From the NCBI RefSeq assembly GCF_003573695.1, contig NC_039359.1, positions 136,115,939 through 136,179,938 of the forward strand: a stretch of DNA of 64,000 nucleotides, given 5' to 3'. The position numbers and the translations under genes were made by a program. The notes beneath the pieces are model-generated. The model was not told where the DNA came from. It did not search any database and saw nothing but the letters and a program-made list of their open reading frames with translations. This document shows positions 35,960 to 49,219 of the stretch, piece after piece (the stretch's first letter is position 1; each line of letters begins with the position of its first letter). This DNA is from Papaver somniferum. Lineage: Eukaryota > Streptophyta > Magnoliopsida > Ranunculales > Papaveraceae.

Positions 35960-37514
35960 TCATTATTACCATCAACTCTCCCGAGATAAATTCTTTAAAG
36001 AATATGACCAAAATACAGAATGTTTCCATATTTCTGCCACAAATAGGAAGAAAATAAATGCAATTCATATTCTTAGAGAGCCATCAGGTCTTTGGCTCTC
36101 AGATCGAGACCAAATAAACCCTCTTCTTATAAATCATTTCACCTAGATTGGTGCTTCTCAAATAAGTAACAACATTGTTGACTTGTCGGAAATAATAAAA
36201 CCATGTATTACAGATTCAGAAAACTCCTCCCTAATCCAAATTCCATCTAAGGAAGAAATTTTGACCAATCTTTCTAGCATGAACCCTTGGGGAGCCCCTG
36301 TCCCGGATGGATTCCAACCAGGCTTTTTATAGCCAGTTGAAAAATTCTGGGACCAGACATAATAATTACTACCCAATAATTCTTTAGAACATGGATTTTG
36401 ACACAAGATCAACCACTCGTATGTTACTCTTATCCCAAAAATGACCAACGCCTTAAACTCCGAGGGATTTTGGACCCATCAGTCTTAGCAATACCATCAA
36501 TAAACTTACTTCTAAAATCCTAGCCAACATATTAAAATCTATATTAAATATGATCATGTCCCCCAATCAATATGATTTTCTTCCAATGAGACAAATTACC
36601 AACAAAATTATCATTGCCCATGAAATCCTACACTCGATAAAAACCTCCCAAGCTAAAAAAGGGTTTTTGGATCTAAAGATAGATCTTTTCAAAGCTTTTG
36701 ACAGGGTTGAGTGGCCTTTTATTAAGAAGGTGTTATCTTCGTTCGGGTTTAGTGATATCCTGGTTAACCTAATTTTCCAATGCATTTCCACTACCTCTTT
36801 ATCCATCCTCCTAAATGGATCCCTAGGTCCATTTTTTACCAACTCAAGGGGATAAAGACAGGGTGATACACTTTCCCCTTATCTATTTCTCATTTGCATG
36901 GAGATTCTCTCAAGAATCCTCGAAAAAGAAACTGTGGAAAAAAATCTCAGGGCTTATAATTAATAAAAACGCCTCAACTATCTCCCACCTCTTTTTCGCC
37001 GACGATTTCTACCTCTTCACTAAAGCAGACCTGAGGGAAGCAAAAATTTTTTTTGGATATGTCCTATCTTCGTTCAGGGAAATCACGGGTCAAAAGGTAA
37101 ATCTATAATAATCAGGAATCGGTCAGCCCTATAATTATTCCAAACATAGGAAAATAATAACAAAAATCCTCAAAGTTCTCCTGATGACAAAAAAGGACAA
37201 TACCTTGGCACACCTCTTTTTTGTATATGGAAACAGGAAAGAAAATTTTCGATCCTATTCTCCAAAAATATTATAATACCCTGCAAGGTTGGAAAGCAAA
37301 ACTGCTATCACATGCGCGTGTAGGACAGTCCTAATACAATCTATCCAACAAGGCTACCCACCTTACCAAATGCAGATGCTAGGTCTTCCCAAAGAAACTC
37401 TTGATAAATTAGAAAAAAAACCAGAGAGATTTTTGGTGGAATAAAGACAGGTCAAAAGGTAAGGGTGCCTATAAAAGGCGTGGATCATCATTTGTAAACC
37501 CAAGTCTCAAGAGT
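35960..37514 (+). pseudogene. LINE ORF2 remnant: reverse transcriptase, endonuclease absent
   Basis: Decayed coding begins near 35990 (YDQNTECFHISATNRKKI, the region before the reverse transcriptase). It passes GLWLSDRDQINPLL and NPWGAPVPDGFQPG into 36550-36855, which has the motif-A stretch KIDLFKAFDRVEW. After a TAA at 36852-36854 comes RQGDTLSPYLF, then HLFFADDFYLF with the catalytic FADD at about 36995-37006. The tail reaches ICKPKSQE near 37510, where the solo LTR interrupts it. ORF1 ends only about 550 bp upstream, so the N-terminal endonuclease has been deleted. Stops and frameshifts are frequent. Confidence 0.8.
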
Positions 37515-37928
37515 GATTGTGTAGCGCCCCCTAAGCTAGCAGCTGACTAATCCAAGAGATTAATTATAAAGTGAGGCACTAATGATCTAAAACATCTGTT
37601 TAAACAGTAAGAAAGAAGTTTTAATCAAAGATTAACCCGAATCTAAACCCTCTCTGAAATAATTACAAGAAATCCTCTCATATGATACATATTCAATAGT
37701 GAGTTGGTTTACAAATAGAATATAAACACAAAATAAACATAGCGGAAGCTAACCAACTAACGAAACCAACTCCTCGAAGCTTTCATCGCCACGTGTACCA
37801 CTTGAACTGAATCTGTCTCTGAAACTGAAAGTGGGAATTGAGTGAGCACATCATCCCGAAGGGTTCCCAATAGAAATAACAACTAACTTTCAAGTAATCA
37901 CTAGAATGATTTGTAAATAATGCAGGTT

Positions 37929-40900
37929 TTGTTAAAAAACCGATAAAACACGGAAATACAGTAAAGCATATTAAAATAATACTAGTACTGGAAATATAAA
38001 ACCAACCAATAAACCGGCACACATTCACAACATAAATAATAGTTGAGCGACGTCTTCCTTCGGAGTAGGAAGGCATGACTGTTGCGGATTCTTCAATGAT
38101 CAGTAAAGCGCCCATGAGGTTTCCGTCCTCAAGTCATAAACTATATGTACCTTACCAGTACCTCATTTTACGCGCACTCTACATATCAAGTATTCAAAGA
38201 AAACAAATGGTAACAACATTATATCCTACCGAAGTCCTTACACAGTGGACAGCCCACAATCCGCCCACCTGTAAATCCAATAATCTTATATAATATTCTC
38301 AACATCATTCTCTCTAAACACCAAAACATAATAAAAGCTTTTGAAAGTAATTTAAAAAAAACAGTAAACATTCACGTATGAGACATGCGTTGCCCCCGTA
38401 CAGAAATAGGGAAAGTATAATGGCCAAATTAAAACCAAACCTACATAATATTCATCCCAATGAGGCCTATCTAGGTTTGCAATAAATAGATATAACATTT
38501 GGGAGCACACATCTCACACCAATCAAAAGGAAACATTCTCCCTTTCATGCTAACAACAAATAAAGATTGTAACCACTTTCCAGTCAATGGAAAGAATCAC
38601 ACTTTGGAAAATAAGTAAATACTCCCAAAACACAGATATCAGTTGTTTCTTAAGATCCAAACCCATCCCAAAATGTATAAGAAAACTAGTTTGTATTACA
38701 CACATATATACATGCATACATTAACATGTACTAACAAAGATATGCATGCATTTCATAAGATATAGATTTGTAAAACAATAATGAATACAAGAGAGATCGT
38801 TATCGATTCCCACCTCTTTTGATGACAAGCCTCACATACCTTGAGATCCATAATCCACTGGTTCATTCTTTAGGTCGATCGTTGTTAATAAAGATTAACT
38901 GTTAATCACACAAGCACTCTAAAAGATTAGCCAAAAGTCTCACACAAGGCTCATAACATAATCTCATACAATTTTCTAGTTATAGGCTAAGTGAAATGAC
39001 TAATGGTTCTATAACATGGTATTAAGTGTTCTAGGCATAAATTAGTATATACTTATCCAAATGGGGTCAAATTGGGTGTTATCAGAAAGCCCTCGAAAAA
39101 ACCTACAAATTTGCAGAAGGAACCGAAAGTCTAATTCGGACCATAAAGGGTTCAAACATCAAACTAAGAATACATTGTACTAAGCCCAAGTCCACTAATC
39201 TCGGCCCACCACATAAAGCCCATACCACTCGGTTCAACTAGCGGTCTCTAACAGTCCAAGTGTCAACTAACAGTCAACATCCAAGGTCAGGTCAATAGTC
39301 CAGGTCAAAGGTCAAGTCAACGGTCAATTGGTCAAGGTCAACTGAGTCAAACTGATTCAACTCAGTTTAATTTGGTTAACTCGACTCGGTCAGATTGACT
39401 GAGTCAGACAAGAACAGAATCAGTCAGATAATCTGTCTAGGATGACTAATAGGTCTAAGTTCAAGGAGCAACACAAAAACACATTGCACAACAAAGGACT
39501 GAAATGAAACTTCATTAGGAATTAGCCTAAACTATACACAACCATCACTACAATCTAGCAACACCAATTACTCTCATATCTCTATTCACTGAGTTATTGC
39601 TTATGCAACTCTCATTGCCACCTCATCTCTCCTCAATCATCTAACTTCAATTCTAACAATGTTGCACATACAGGTCTGTCTCTTTCAGTTCAATTTGCCA
39701 CATTCTCTACCCCATTGTCACTGCCTTCTCAGCCACACATTGTAACACCATTTCCTCTTATACAAGGTCTACCAACTTTTCCATCATGACCTAACCTTCA
39801 TCTTAACACTTACCAACCTGAACTATTCATTCCCCTACCAAAACACCAAACATTCATCTAAAGTTCATCCTCAAATGCATTACATAAACCTTGACAACAA
39901 AACTCTAACTCAAACCTTATCTACAACTTAAATCTGAAGTACATTTTTTTCCCAACCACAATTCAATCTTGCAAACACCACACTAGCATTAGTACCACTA
40001 GACTGGCAAAAATATGCATCTTAGAACAACCACAGTTCAACTACACTGCCAACATCAGTTCACCACACTTTCCATCTCTAGCTACAACACATCCTAATCA
40101 ACACCACCAGCACGCCAGTTCAGCAGAATCAAAATATCCACTTCCGCCATTACAATCCAAATGAAACACTTCCAGCACTATCGTCTTCTTAGCTTCAATC
40201 CACTAACTAATACAACCTGCAACACTACCATTTCAGTTAAACCACCACCATCTTCCCATGAATCAAAAACATGTTTCATCAATTCTCCAGCACAGTTACA
40301 CGATCACCATTTCAATTCTACCACCACCAGTTACATGAGTTGTAGCTTCCTCTTAATTTAAACACCACAGTCATAACTCTATCACTTTATTTATCTTCAT
40401 CCCCTGTAATTAAACATAGAACTTTAACTTCTTAATTTCACAGGCAACAAAACAATCTTCATCTTCATCCTTGTTAAACATCATCATAACAACTCCAATT
40501 TTCTTCTTCCTAGACCCAAATCCATACCAACCCTAAGCAGGATGAACCCTATATCCCAATTCAACTTCCTAGAAACTGAAATTAAAACTAATACATCGAT
40601 CTAACTTCAATTAAGAACAAACCCATAAATTATAACATCAAAGCAAACTCAATTTCATAAAGAAATCAAAACAAAAACCCTAATTTACCTGGTTCTGTGA
40701 TTCTTCATAAGAACAGCTTCAAAACTTCAATAAAACACCAACCCATTCGATCTTCATCCAACAGAAACTCAAAACTCCTCTTAATCTCTCTTCCAACTCA
40801 AGAACAGAACCCTAATTGATTCAACAACATCACTCCTTCTTCTCCCGAGATCAAATAACATCAACTACACCACCAACAATCAATTCCTAATGTTTCCCCT

Positions 40901-40980
40901 AAGTTTCTCTTCTATTCGACCTCAGAATCATCTTACAAAATCGCCGGAGGCGACAGAAGCAGCAGAAGAAGAAAAAGAAG
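37929..40980. repeat. Tandem unit copy 1 inside the solo LTR
   Basis: It aligns with 41012-44097 almost base for base, with scattered substitutions and small indels. Examples are a deletion of the GTTTTA stretch near 38005 relative to 41083, and GCGACA against GCAACA near the end. Short frames such as 40161-40361 come from the CA-rich composition. Confidence 0.92.
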
Positions 40981-41011
40981 AAAGAACCGATAAAACACGT
41001 TGTAACAACTA

Positions 41012-44000
41012 TTGTTAAAAAACCGATAAAACACGGAAATACAGTAAAGCATATTAAAATAAAAGTAATACTGAAAATATAAAGTTTTACCAACCAATAA
41101 ACCGGCACACATTCACAACATAAATAATAGTTGAGCGACGTCTTCCTTCGGAGTAGCAAGGTGTGACTGTTGCGGACTCTTCAATGATCATTAAAGCGCC
41201 CATGAGGTTTCCGTCCTCAAGTCATAAACTATATGTACCTTACCAGTACCTCATTCTACGCGCACTCTACATATCAAGTATTCAAAGAAAACAAATGGTA
41301 ACAACATTATATCCGACCGAAGTCCTTACACAGTGGAGAGCCCACAATCCGCCCACGTGTAAATCCAACAATCTTATATAATATTCTGAACATCATTCTC
41401 TCTAAAGACCAAAACATAATAAAGGATTTTGAAAGTAATTTAAAATAAATAGTAAACATTCACGTATGAGACATGTGTTGCCCCCGTACAGAAATAGGAA
41501 AAATATAATGGCCAAATTAAAACCAGACCTATATAATATTCATCCCAATGAGGCCTATTTAGGTTTGCAATAAATAAATATAACATTTGGGAGCACACAT
41601 CTCACACCAATCAAAAGGAAACCTTCTCCCTTTCATGCTGACAACAAATAAAGATTTTAACCACTTTCCAGTCAATGGAAATAATCACACGTTGGAAAAT
41701 AAGTAAATACTCCCAAAACACAGATATCTGTTGTTTCTTAAGATCCAAACCCATCCCAAAATGTATAAGAAAACTAGTTTGTATTACACACATATATACA
41801 TGCATACACTAACATGTACTAACAAAGATATGCATGCATTTCATAAGATATAGATTTGTAAAACAATAATGAATACAAGAGAGCTCGTTATCGATTCCCA
41901 CCTCTTTTGATAACAAGCCTCGCATACCTTGAGATCCATAATCCACTGGTTCATTCTTTAGGTCGATCGTTGTAAATAAAGATTAACTGTTAATCACACA
42001 AGCACTCTAAAATATTAGCCAAAGGGCTCACACAAGGCTCATAACATAATCTCATACAATTCTCTAGTTATAGGCTAAATACAATTCTCTAGTTATAGGC
42101 TAAGTGAAATGACTAATGGTTCTATAACATGGTAGTAATTGTTCTAGGCATAAATTAGTATCTACTTATCCAAATGGGGTCAAATTGGATGTCATTGGAA
42201 ATCCCTCGAAAAACCCTACAACTTTGCAGAAGGAACCGAAAGTCTAATTCGGACCATAAAGGGTTCAAACATCAAACTAAGAATACATCGTACTAAGCCC
42301 AAGTCCACTAATCTCGGCCCACTACATAAGGCCCAGTCCACTCGGGTCACCTAATGGTCTCTAACAGTCAAAGTGTCAACTAACAGTCAACATCCAAGGT
42401 CAGGTTAATAGTCCAGGTCAAAGGTCAAGTCAACGGTCAATTGGTCAAGGTCAACTGAGTCAAACTGATTCAACTCAGTTTAATTTGGTTAACTCGACTC
42501 GGTCAGATTGACTGAGTCAGACAAGAACAGAATCAGTCAGATAATCTGTCTAGGATGACTAATAGGTCTAAGTTCAAGGAGCAATACAAAAACACATTGC
42601 ACAACAAAGGACTGAAATGAAACTTCATTAGGAATTAGCCTAAACTATACACAACCATCACTACAATCTAGCAACACCAATTACTCTCATATCTCTATTC
42701 ACTGAGTTATTTCTTATGCAACTCTCATTGCCACCTCGTCTCTCCTCAATCATCTAACTTCAATTCTAACAATGCTGCACATACAGGTCAGTCTCTTTCA
42801 GTTCAATTTGCCACATTCTCTACCCCATTGTCACTGCCTTCTCAGCCACACATTGTAACACCATTTCCTCTTATACAAGGTCTACCAACTTTTCCATCAT
42901 GACCTAACCTTCATCTTAACACTTACCAACCTGAACTATTCATTCCCCTACCAAAACACCAAACATTCATCTAAAGTTCATCCTCAAATGCATTACATAA
43001 ACCTTGACAACAAAACTCTAACTCAAACCTTATCTACAACTTAAATCTGAAGTACATTTCTTTCCCAACCACAATTCAATCTTGCAAACACCACACTAGC
43101 ATTAGTACCACTAGACTGGCAAAAATATGCATCTTAGAACAACCACAGTTCAACTACACTGCCAACATCAGTTCACCACACTTTCCATCTCTAGCTACAA
43201 CACATCCTAATCAACACCACCAGCACGCCAGTTCAGCAGAATCAAAATATCCACTTGCGCCATTACAATCCAAATGAAACACTTCCAGCACTGTCGTCTT
43301 CTTAGCTTCAATCCACTAACTAATACAACCTGCAACACTACCATTTCAGTTAAACCACCACCATCTTCCCATGAATCAAAAACATGTTTCATCAATTCTC
43401 CAACATAGTTACACGATCACCATTTCAATTCTACCACCACCAGTTACATGAGTTGTAGCTTCCTCTTAATTTAAACACCACAGTCATAACTCTATCACTT
43501 TATTTATCTTCATCCCCTGTAATTAAACATAGAACTTTAACTTCTTAATTTCACAGGCAACAAAACAATCTTCATCTTCATCCTTGTTAAACATCATCAT
43601 AACAACTCCATTTTTCTTCTTCCCAGACCCAAATCCATACCAACTAACCCTAAGCAGGATGAACCCTAAATCCCAATTCAACTTCCTAGAAATTGACATT
43701 AAACCTAATACATCGATATAACTTCAATTAAGAACAAACCCATAAATTATAACATCAAAGCAAACTCAATTTTATAAAGAAATCAAAAAAGAAACCCTAA
43801 TTTACCTGGTTCTGTGATTCTTCATAAGAACAGCTTCAAAACTTCAATAAAACACCAACCCATTCGATCTTCATCAAACAGAAACTCAAAACTCCTCTTA
43901 ATCTCTCTTCCAACTCAAGAACAGAACCCTAATTGATTCAACAACGTCACTCCTTCTTCTCCCGAGATCAAATAACATCAAATACACCACCAGCAATCAA

Positions 44001-44097
44001 TTCCTAATGTTACCCCTAATTTTCTCTTCGAGTCAACCTCAGAATCATCTTACAAAATCGCCGGAGGCAACAGAAGCAGCAGAAGAAGAAAAAGAAA
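41012..44097. repeat. Tandem unit copy 2 inside the solo LTR
   Basis: The junction with copy 1 (40981-41011) contains a second copy of AACCGATAAAACACG, a 15-mer also found just inside the unit start, plus TTGTAACAACTA filler. This points to template switching or repair at a microhomology. Copy 2 alone has a further tandem duplication of about 24 bp at 42056-42104. Confidence 0.92.
42056..42104. repeat. 24-bp tandem duplication private to unit copy 2
   Basis: The block ACAATTCTCTAGTTATAGGC with its TAA end is present twice in a row. Copy 1 has it once (about 38967-38991). It arose after the 3-kb duplication, or was lost from copy 1. Confidence 0.85.
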
Positions 44098-44648
44098 GAA
44101 GAATGAAGAAGAAAAGAAAACAGAATGAGCTTATCTGCTTGATGGGTGAAGGGGATAAGACCAAGAATAATTATTAAGGCGCCCAGAAAGGATAAGGACA
44201 GCCAAGCGGTCTATGATAAAATTACTATTTTAATCTTCATACTTATCCGATGATATCTTCTTCGTCCAGTGTCTGAATGACACGTTCGAGTAGTTCATTG
44301 CACACTACTTTTAGAGATCTATTCAATGATACTAGTTTCGTATCTAAATCGTTGTTAGATTTATTTCTATTAATTAACGTCCGTCTCTAATTAATCGGGT
44401 CAATAACGGCTTAGTCTTCTCATGACTGGTCTGATAGCGTTGATGAGCTTGAGGCTCGTTACAGATTGGTAGCATTTTTTTCTCTAAATTGCAAAATTTT
44501 TGTCATGGTCCATGTCGTGCTTATCCACTGAGTATAGAATGAACACGTATCCCGATAAATCCTCTTTTGTATACGCAACATCAATAAATATTATCCAATC
44601 TGATTTAAATTTGGACCATGACATTTTAGTAACCTTAGCTTTCTTGTC

Positions 44649-45082
44649 ACAGACCCGATGCATAGTTGGGGAGAATTAGAAGCGTTAAAACAATGGGAAT
44701 TTCTTAATGATTATGACAGTACAGAGGAGGTAGAGAGATATCTCCATCCAGTGGATTACGTTTATTTCCGTTCAGCCTGTAAACAAAACTCGATATTTCT
44801 CCCCGCATTGAACCGAATATCGGCTTCTGCAAGGGCCATGGCAACTACGTATTTATCTCCATGGCTGATTTCTATCGTTGAAGATAATAAAAATACCATC
44901 TGCGATATCATAGACCCGATGCATAGTAATGACAAGTACCACCTGAAACTACCTGGAATTTTTAGATTCTAGAATCCATTTTTCAAAAGATGGATGGCTT
45001 TTTTTGTCTAATGGAAAAAAAACTGTGTTATGCTACAATCCCTTCAGCAAAGCAATGATCAGTCTTCCAGATTTACCTGATA
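44649..45082 (+). pseudogene. F-box/DUF295 gene, 5' part, split by retrotransposon
   Basis: The frame from 44658 reads an F-box-like segment (VERYLHPVDYVYFRSACKQ) and then the start of a DUF295 (KIB1-4 beta-propeller) domain (SPWLISIVEDNKN and DPMHSNDKYHLKLP). A one-base frame break near 44960-44967 moves coding into the frame FSKDGWLFLSNGKKTVLCY, then NPFSKAMISLPDLPD, which stops at the insertion point. Such proteins act as substrate adaptors of SCF ubiquitin ligases. The target duplication tgata at 45078-45082 overlaps the codons after PDLPD, and the reading resumes at 52930 in the same frame. The start is uncertain, because no full F-box upstream of 44649 is visible. Confidence 0.75.
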
Positions 45083-45553
45083 TGTAGGATCAGAATCTCG
45101 CAGCAATAATGCCTCAGCGAAATTATCAACAACACAACACAACAGCGTCGCAGAACAATTTCAGAAATGACATAATAAACGACGTCAGCCAAAATCATGA
45201 GAAAAATGTGATGGTTCTGTGAAAATAAGAGAGTTTGCGAGATTAACATTTGTAAGGTTGCGAGAATATCGCAAGACATATCCGAAAATAAAGGAAAAAT
45301 TAGTTGTCATCCACTATGTACTTCCCTATAAATAGTCGTTCAATTGTAAAGAAAAAGAGAGAGATCTTTCTTGAGTGAGAAACAAGTAAATAGGAGAGAG
45401 AAAATCTAGAGCAGTGGTTATTCTTGATTCATATATCTTTTCTTGTAAGATTTTTTAAAGATTGATCAATAAAATTAAGATTGTTAATCTAAAATGAGTT
45501 GAATGTTAACGAAATCTTGTGAGGGGTGTAGTGTAGGATTTCCTGCAACTACA
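45083..45553 (+). repeat. 5' LTR of the gypsy element, 471 bp
   Basis: It matches 52458-52924 with roughly 4% difference by eye. CTATAAATAG near 45330 is a good TATA-box candidate, and AATAAAATTAAG near 45469 a polyadenylation-type signal. The minus-strand frame here is an accident of composition. Confidence 0.92.
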
Positions 45554-45556
45554 TAA

Positions 45557-45573
45557 TGGCACTAGAAACAGGG
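45557..45573 (+). other. Primer binding site candidate of the gypsy element
   Basis: TGGCACTAGAAACAGGG starts three bases after the LTR end, in the expected place and with the usual TGG start. I do not assign the tRNA with confidence. Confidence 0.6.
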
Positions 45574-45687
45574 AACATTGAAGATTATTCTAGAAAAAAT
45601 TGAAAATTAATATTGAGATTTGTGAAGATTTGGAATGATTGATTAAGAATTTTACATAATTTCTTGCAATTCGTTAACATTGAAGAA

Positions 45688-47816
45688 ATGGCTAGAAGAA
45701 GAAAACATCAGAACAACCAACTACTATTAGAAGAAGCAAGATAATTGTTGAAAGGCAAAGAAGTAAAACCGTAGAATCTAATAGAATGAGAAATAATAGA
45801 GAAAATCAAATTCAACCACCAGTTCAACAAACACTAGTACAAGGGAGGAATACAGATTATGATAGGGTGAGTATACACACTTGGAAATCAAATTCAGCAG
45901 AAGAAGTAGAAGAAGAGCAGCAAACCAGAAACCATAGACAGGTAGAGAGAAATCAAGAAGCAGGTGAAGAAATAATTCATGGAGATGAGGAAATTGGAGC
46001 GTTAGAAACGTTGAGACGAAGAATACACGAAGAAAGAAGAGCTGAGGCAGAAGAACGTGCGAATTTAACAAGGAAAAATCACGAATTGAGGATGCAAAAT
46101 ATGAGACTACTGAGTAGAAGATCGAGAAGTATTACAAAATCATATTCAAGATCGACTAGAAGAGAGATGAGGTGAAACTCACCCACAATTAATGCTGGAA
46201 ACAATATTCAAGAAGAAATATCAAATCCTAATGAAGAATATCGCGGAAATAGAGAAAGAACTGATGATCGTTACGTTCCACAAAATGAAACTTTTAATGA
46301 TAGGCAAAATGGTAGAAATCAAGAGAATGGAAAACGTCAGGGACGAAATGATCAAGATGGCGAAGGAAATCGAGAGGAAGGAAGGAGAATTTTACATGAA
46401 AGAGAAACTCAAAGAAATCAACAAACGATTGAAGAAGAAATTGAAAGACATTATGCTGAACAAGCACGTTTAATTTGCGAACGTGAAAGATTAAGAGCGG
46501 ATATGAAAGAACAAGAGCTTAAGGAGACAATTCGCCAGAACAATCACGACAATCAAGAAAGAAGGCGTACACAAAACCGGAATAACGGTAATATCAATGA
46601 AGAGTATGATAGAGTACAGAGGATGGCTGAAAGACAGCGAATGGAATTAATAATAAATGAACAAAATCATGAAGGGGAAAATGAGAGACATCATCATATG
46701 CGAATGCAAGATAAAGATGAAGAAGAGACTCACAGAAGAAGACGAGATGAGGATAATGAAGAAGAAATTAAAAATTTCGCGAGAGAAGAAAGACATGAAC
46801 GCAGAAGAAAGGAGGCGAAATTAAAAAGACCTTCGGATCAAAATTCAGGTGTAAATAAACAAATCTTGAAAGAGTTAGAAGAAATGAGAGGAATGCTAAA
46901 TAATGGAGGAGAAGTAGGCAGAAGACAATTGGATGAAGCTATAGAAGAAGCTGCGAAAACTCCATTTACAAGGGAAGTACAACTAGGAGGAATACCACCG
47001 AAATGCAATTTTCCCACATTAACCAGCATTTTTGATGGAACAACTTGTGCAATTCAACACATTAAAGCCTACGTGAGGTGCATGTTTCAATGGGAAAATC
47101 ATGATGTTGTATTATGCAAGTATTTCGCATCCAGCTTAACAGGGGAGGCGTTAAAATGGTTCGAAGGTCTACCAAAGAATACAATAACATCCTTCAATCA
47201 TTTGCAGACTAGATTCTTGGAGGTATATATAAGTAATAATTCTTCGCGACCTGGTATTGAAGACGTGTTTGGATTAAAACAAAGGATTGGCGAAAGTTTG
47301 AAGCGCCTAACTAAAATATGCAGGACTATGTGTAGCGAAATGGCTGGCCGTGTAGATGAGAGATATCTTATCTTATCATTCATCAATGCTATGTTTGCAA
47401 CCAACCTATTGTATATCCAAATTTTCATAGTCAAGAATACGATCACAATGACTGAATTGCGAGAACTTCAAGAAGAATATATTGCTCTAGAGGAAAGGAA
47501 AAATGAGATGGAATCATACCCAGTTGCGAACATCAGTTCACAAACAGCGAATGCAAGCTTATTACCCAAGTTAATAAACACAGTGGCGAACACTTCGCAA
47601 GTACAACAAGAGAAGGTGACGGGTAACAATCAACAGAAACTGGTGGCTATGGGAAGCCGGGATCAAGAGGAGTATGAAGGAAAAAGAAATTTCTACAATC
47701 GTGGTGGAAATAACAAGATTCAAAGACTCGATCAGCCACAACAAACTTATGGAGGTCAAAGACAAAACTATAATAGAGGACAAGGAGGTCACAAGGTAGT
47801 ATGGGAAGAAATCTAG
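45688..47816 (+). pseudogene. gag of the gypsy element
   Basis: An ATG at 45688 opens a short basic frame. Highly charged Glu/Arg/Asn-rich stretches continue in shifted frames at 45786-46175 and 46192-46473, then in the long frame 46503-47816 (437 codons). The first half of that frame is charged coil. Residues about 155-330 are the retrotransposon gag domain: GIPPKCNFPTLTSIFDGTT, then YFASSLTGEALKWFEGLP, FNHLQTRFLEVY, and EERKNEMESY at the end. The tail is Gln/Asn/Gly-rich and probably binds RNA. Early frameshifts suggest this copy is damaged in its N-terminal half. Gag forms the particle that packages element RNA. Confidence 0.85.
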
Positions 47817-47819
47817 ATG

Positions 47820-48282
47820 CCACCTCTAAATGCAAGTGTGGAAAAAAATATGGGAAGCTATAATTTTGATGCAGAATATACCAACATCATGGAACATGGG
47901 AACGGAACCACCTTCAAACCACAGAAGTCATGAGTTTTGTTCTTATCATCATTTTCATGGACATACTACAAATGATTGCAGAAATGTAAAAAGAATTATA
48001 GATCAAAGAAAACTAAACCACTTTTTGGTAGGGCACCCACAATCTCAACCATTGCCACCACCACCAGAGCATCACAAAATAAACACGATGAAAAAGAAGG
48101 AAACATTCTTCATAGAAATTGGTGTAAAAGCAAAGAATCTATTCTGTCACTCTATCATACATTCATACAAGACAATTGAAGATTTTCATGACAATGTTTT
48201 GAGTAGAGTGTTCGCAGGAGATAATGATGGAAGAGAAATTATATATATTGCGAAAATCTCTCCACTAGAGGAATGACAGAAA
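47820..48282 (+). pseudogene. Zinc-knuckle-like region between gag and protease
   Basis: Frame 47830-48276 includes CSYHHFHGHTTNDC at about residues 37-50, a Cys/His cluster common in gypsy polyproteins between gag and protease. It is followed by RNVKRIIDQRKLNHFL and a Pro-rich stretch. A stop at 48274-48276 separates it from the protease frame, so the polyprotein is broken here. Normally this would be part of one gag-pol frame. Confidence 0.7.
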
Positions 48283-48912
48283 CAAATTATTTATTTTACC
48301 GCAGAAGAAATCCCTGAAGGTGAAGAGGTATATGATAATCCATTGGTAGTAAAATTAGAAATTAATCCAAAACCGAAAGAAGATGAGGATGATGAAGCTG
48401 AAGATTCATGGGAAATTAATAGGATTCTAATCGATACTGGAAGCTCTGTGAACATCTTATTTTATCATACTTATAAAACTATAGGAGGAAGAGATGATGA
48501 TCTTATACCATCAACATATAAGATATATGGTTTTAATGGTACTGCCAACAAGCCTAAAGGGGAGGTTACTATGCGAATTCCATTGAAGGGAATATCTTCT
48601 GAAATCCTATTCTGTGTCGTTGATGTAGAATCACCCTACAATGCATTAATTGGTCGACCTTGGATACATGGGATTTTAGGTGTAGATTCAACTTTCCACC
48701 AGTGCATCAAATTTCCTCACCCCAGCGGTGTAGGAATCATAAAGGGAGATTGGGTTGAAGGAAAGAGATTTTACGAAACTGAGATAGAATCCTGCGAAGG
48801 AAGAGCAAACAAGAAGGAAAATTGGCGACACAAAATCAAAGAGACACAAAGAAGTGAGAGGTTGATGGTGGACGCAATTGACAGAAAAGAAGAAGAGATG
48901 TTTCGAAACTAA
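48283..48912 (+). pseudogene. Aspartic protease of the gypsy element, pol missing after it
   Basis: The ATG used here is 48343. Residues 29-38 read LIDTGSSVNI, with the catalytic DTG at 31-33. Downstream are the conserved KIYGFNGTANKPKGE and YNALIGRPWIHG patterns of retroviral-type pepsin-like proteases. The frame runs on into a charged tail with no polymerase motif and stops at 48910-48912. The protease would cut the Gag-Pol polyprotein. Upstream codons from 48283 continue the same frame and are probably part of it. Confidence 0.85.
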
Positions 48913-49219
48913 TGCTAGCTCAGAATAAAAAAAAATGGTGAACATTCCACTTACAAGGAAACAGTAGCAGAAAATAACAAAGAAACAGAGAATAGCAAAG
49001 GTAATGTATGAATGATTGATTTGTTGCGACACTCTCGCAATAATAAAATTCTCAAAAATACATTTTATTGAATGACAAAATTGAGATTGAGAAATGCAAA
49101 TACAATGTGATGATGTGCAAGAATCTCGTAGAGATAATGAATTTTACAGAAGACAATCAGAAAACAATAACAAAAGAGAAAGGGGCAAACCTTTATGGCG
49201 TACACCCTAGTTCGCGGAT

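Larger units (their letters stand above)
37515..44468. mobile_element. Solo LTR with internal 3-kb tandem duplication, TSD gattg
   Basis: The element proper is 37520-44463 and is flanked by gattg on both sides (37515-37519, 44464-44468). It begins TGTAGCGCCCCCTAAGCT and ends AGCTTGAGGCTCGTTACA, so the ends are imperfect inverted repeats of TG...CA type. The ends are not direct repeats of each other, and no primer site, purine tract or coding domain is visible, so it reads as one LTR. Inside, 37929-40980 is repeated at 41012-44097. Without the second unit it would be about 3.9 kb. Large parts are C/A-rich and G-poor like the LTR at 4948-9361. It interrupts a LINE on its left. Confidence 0.75.

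Noticed and set aside
36158..36842. Minus-strand frames of 96 and 91 codons
   Set aside because: Antisense shadows of the plus-strand LINE reverse transcriptase, which has FADD and motif A.
43207..43395. Minus-strand frame in the solo LTR
   Set aside because: Composition effect of a CA-rich strand; copy 1 of the same unit does not preserve it as a frame.
45073..45279. Minus-strand frame in the 5' LTR, repeated at 52424-52654
   Set aside because: It is in both LTRs only because the LTRs are repeats, and it is Ile/Leu/Cys-rich with no family.
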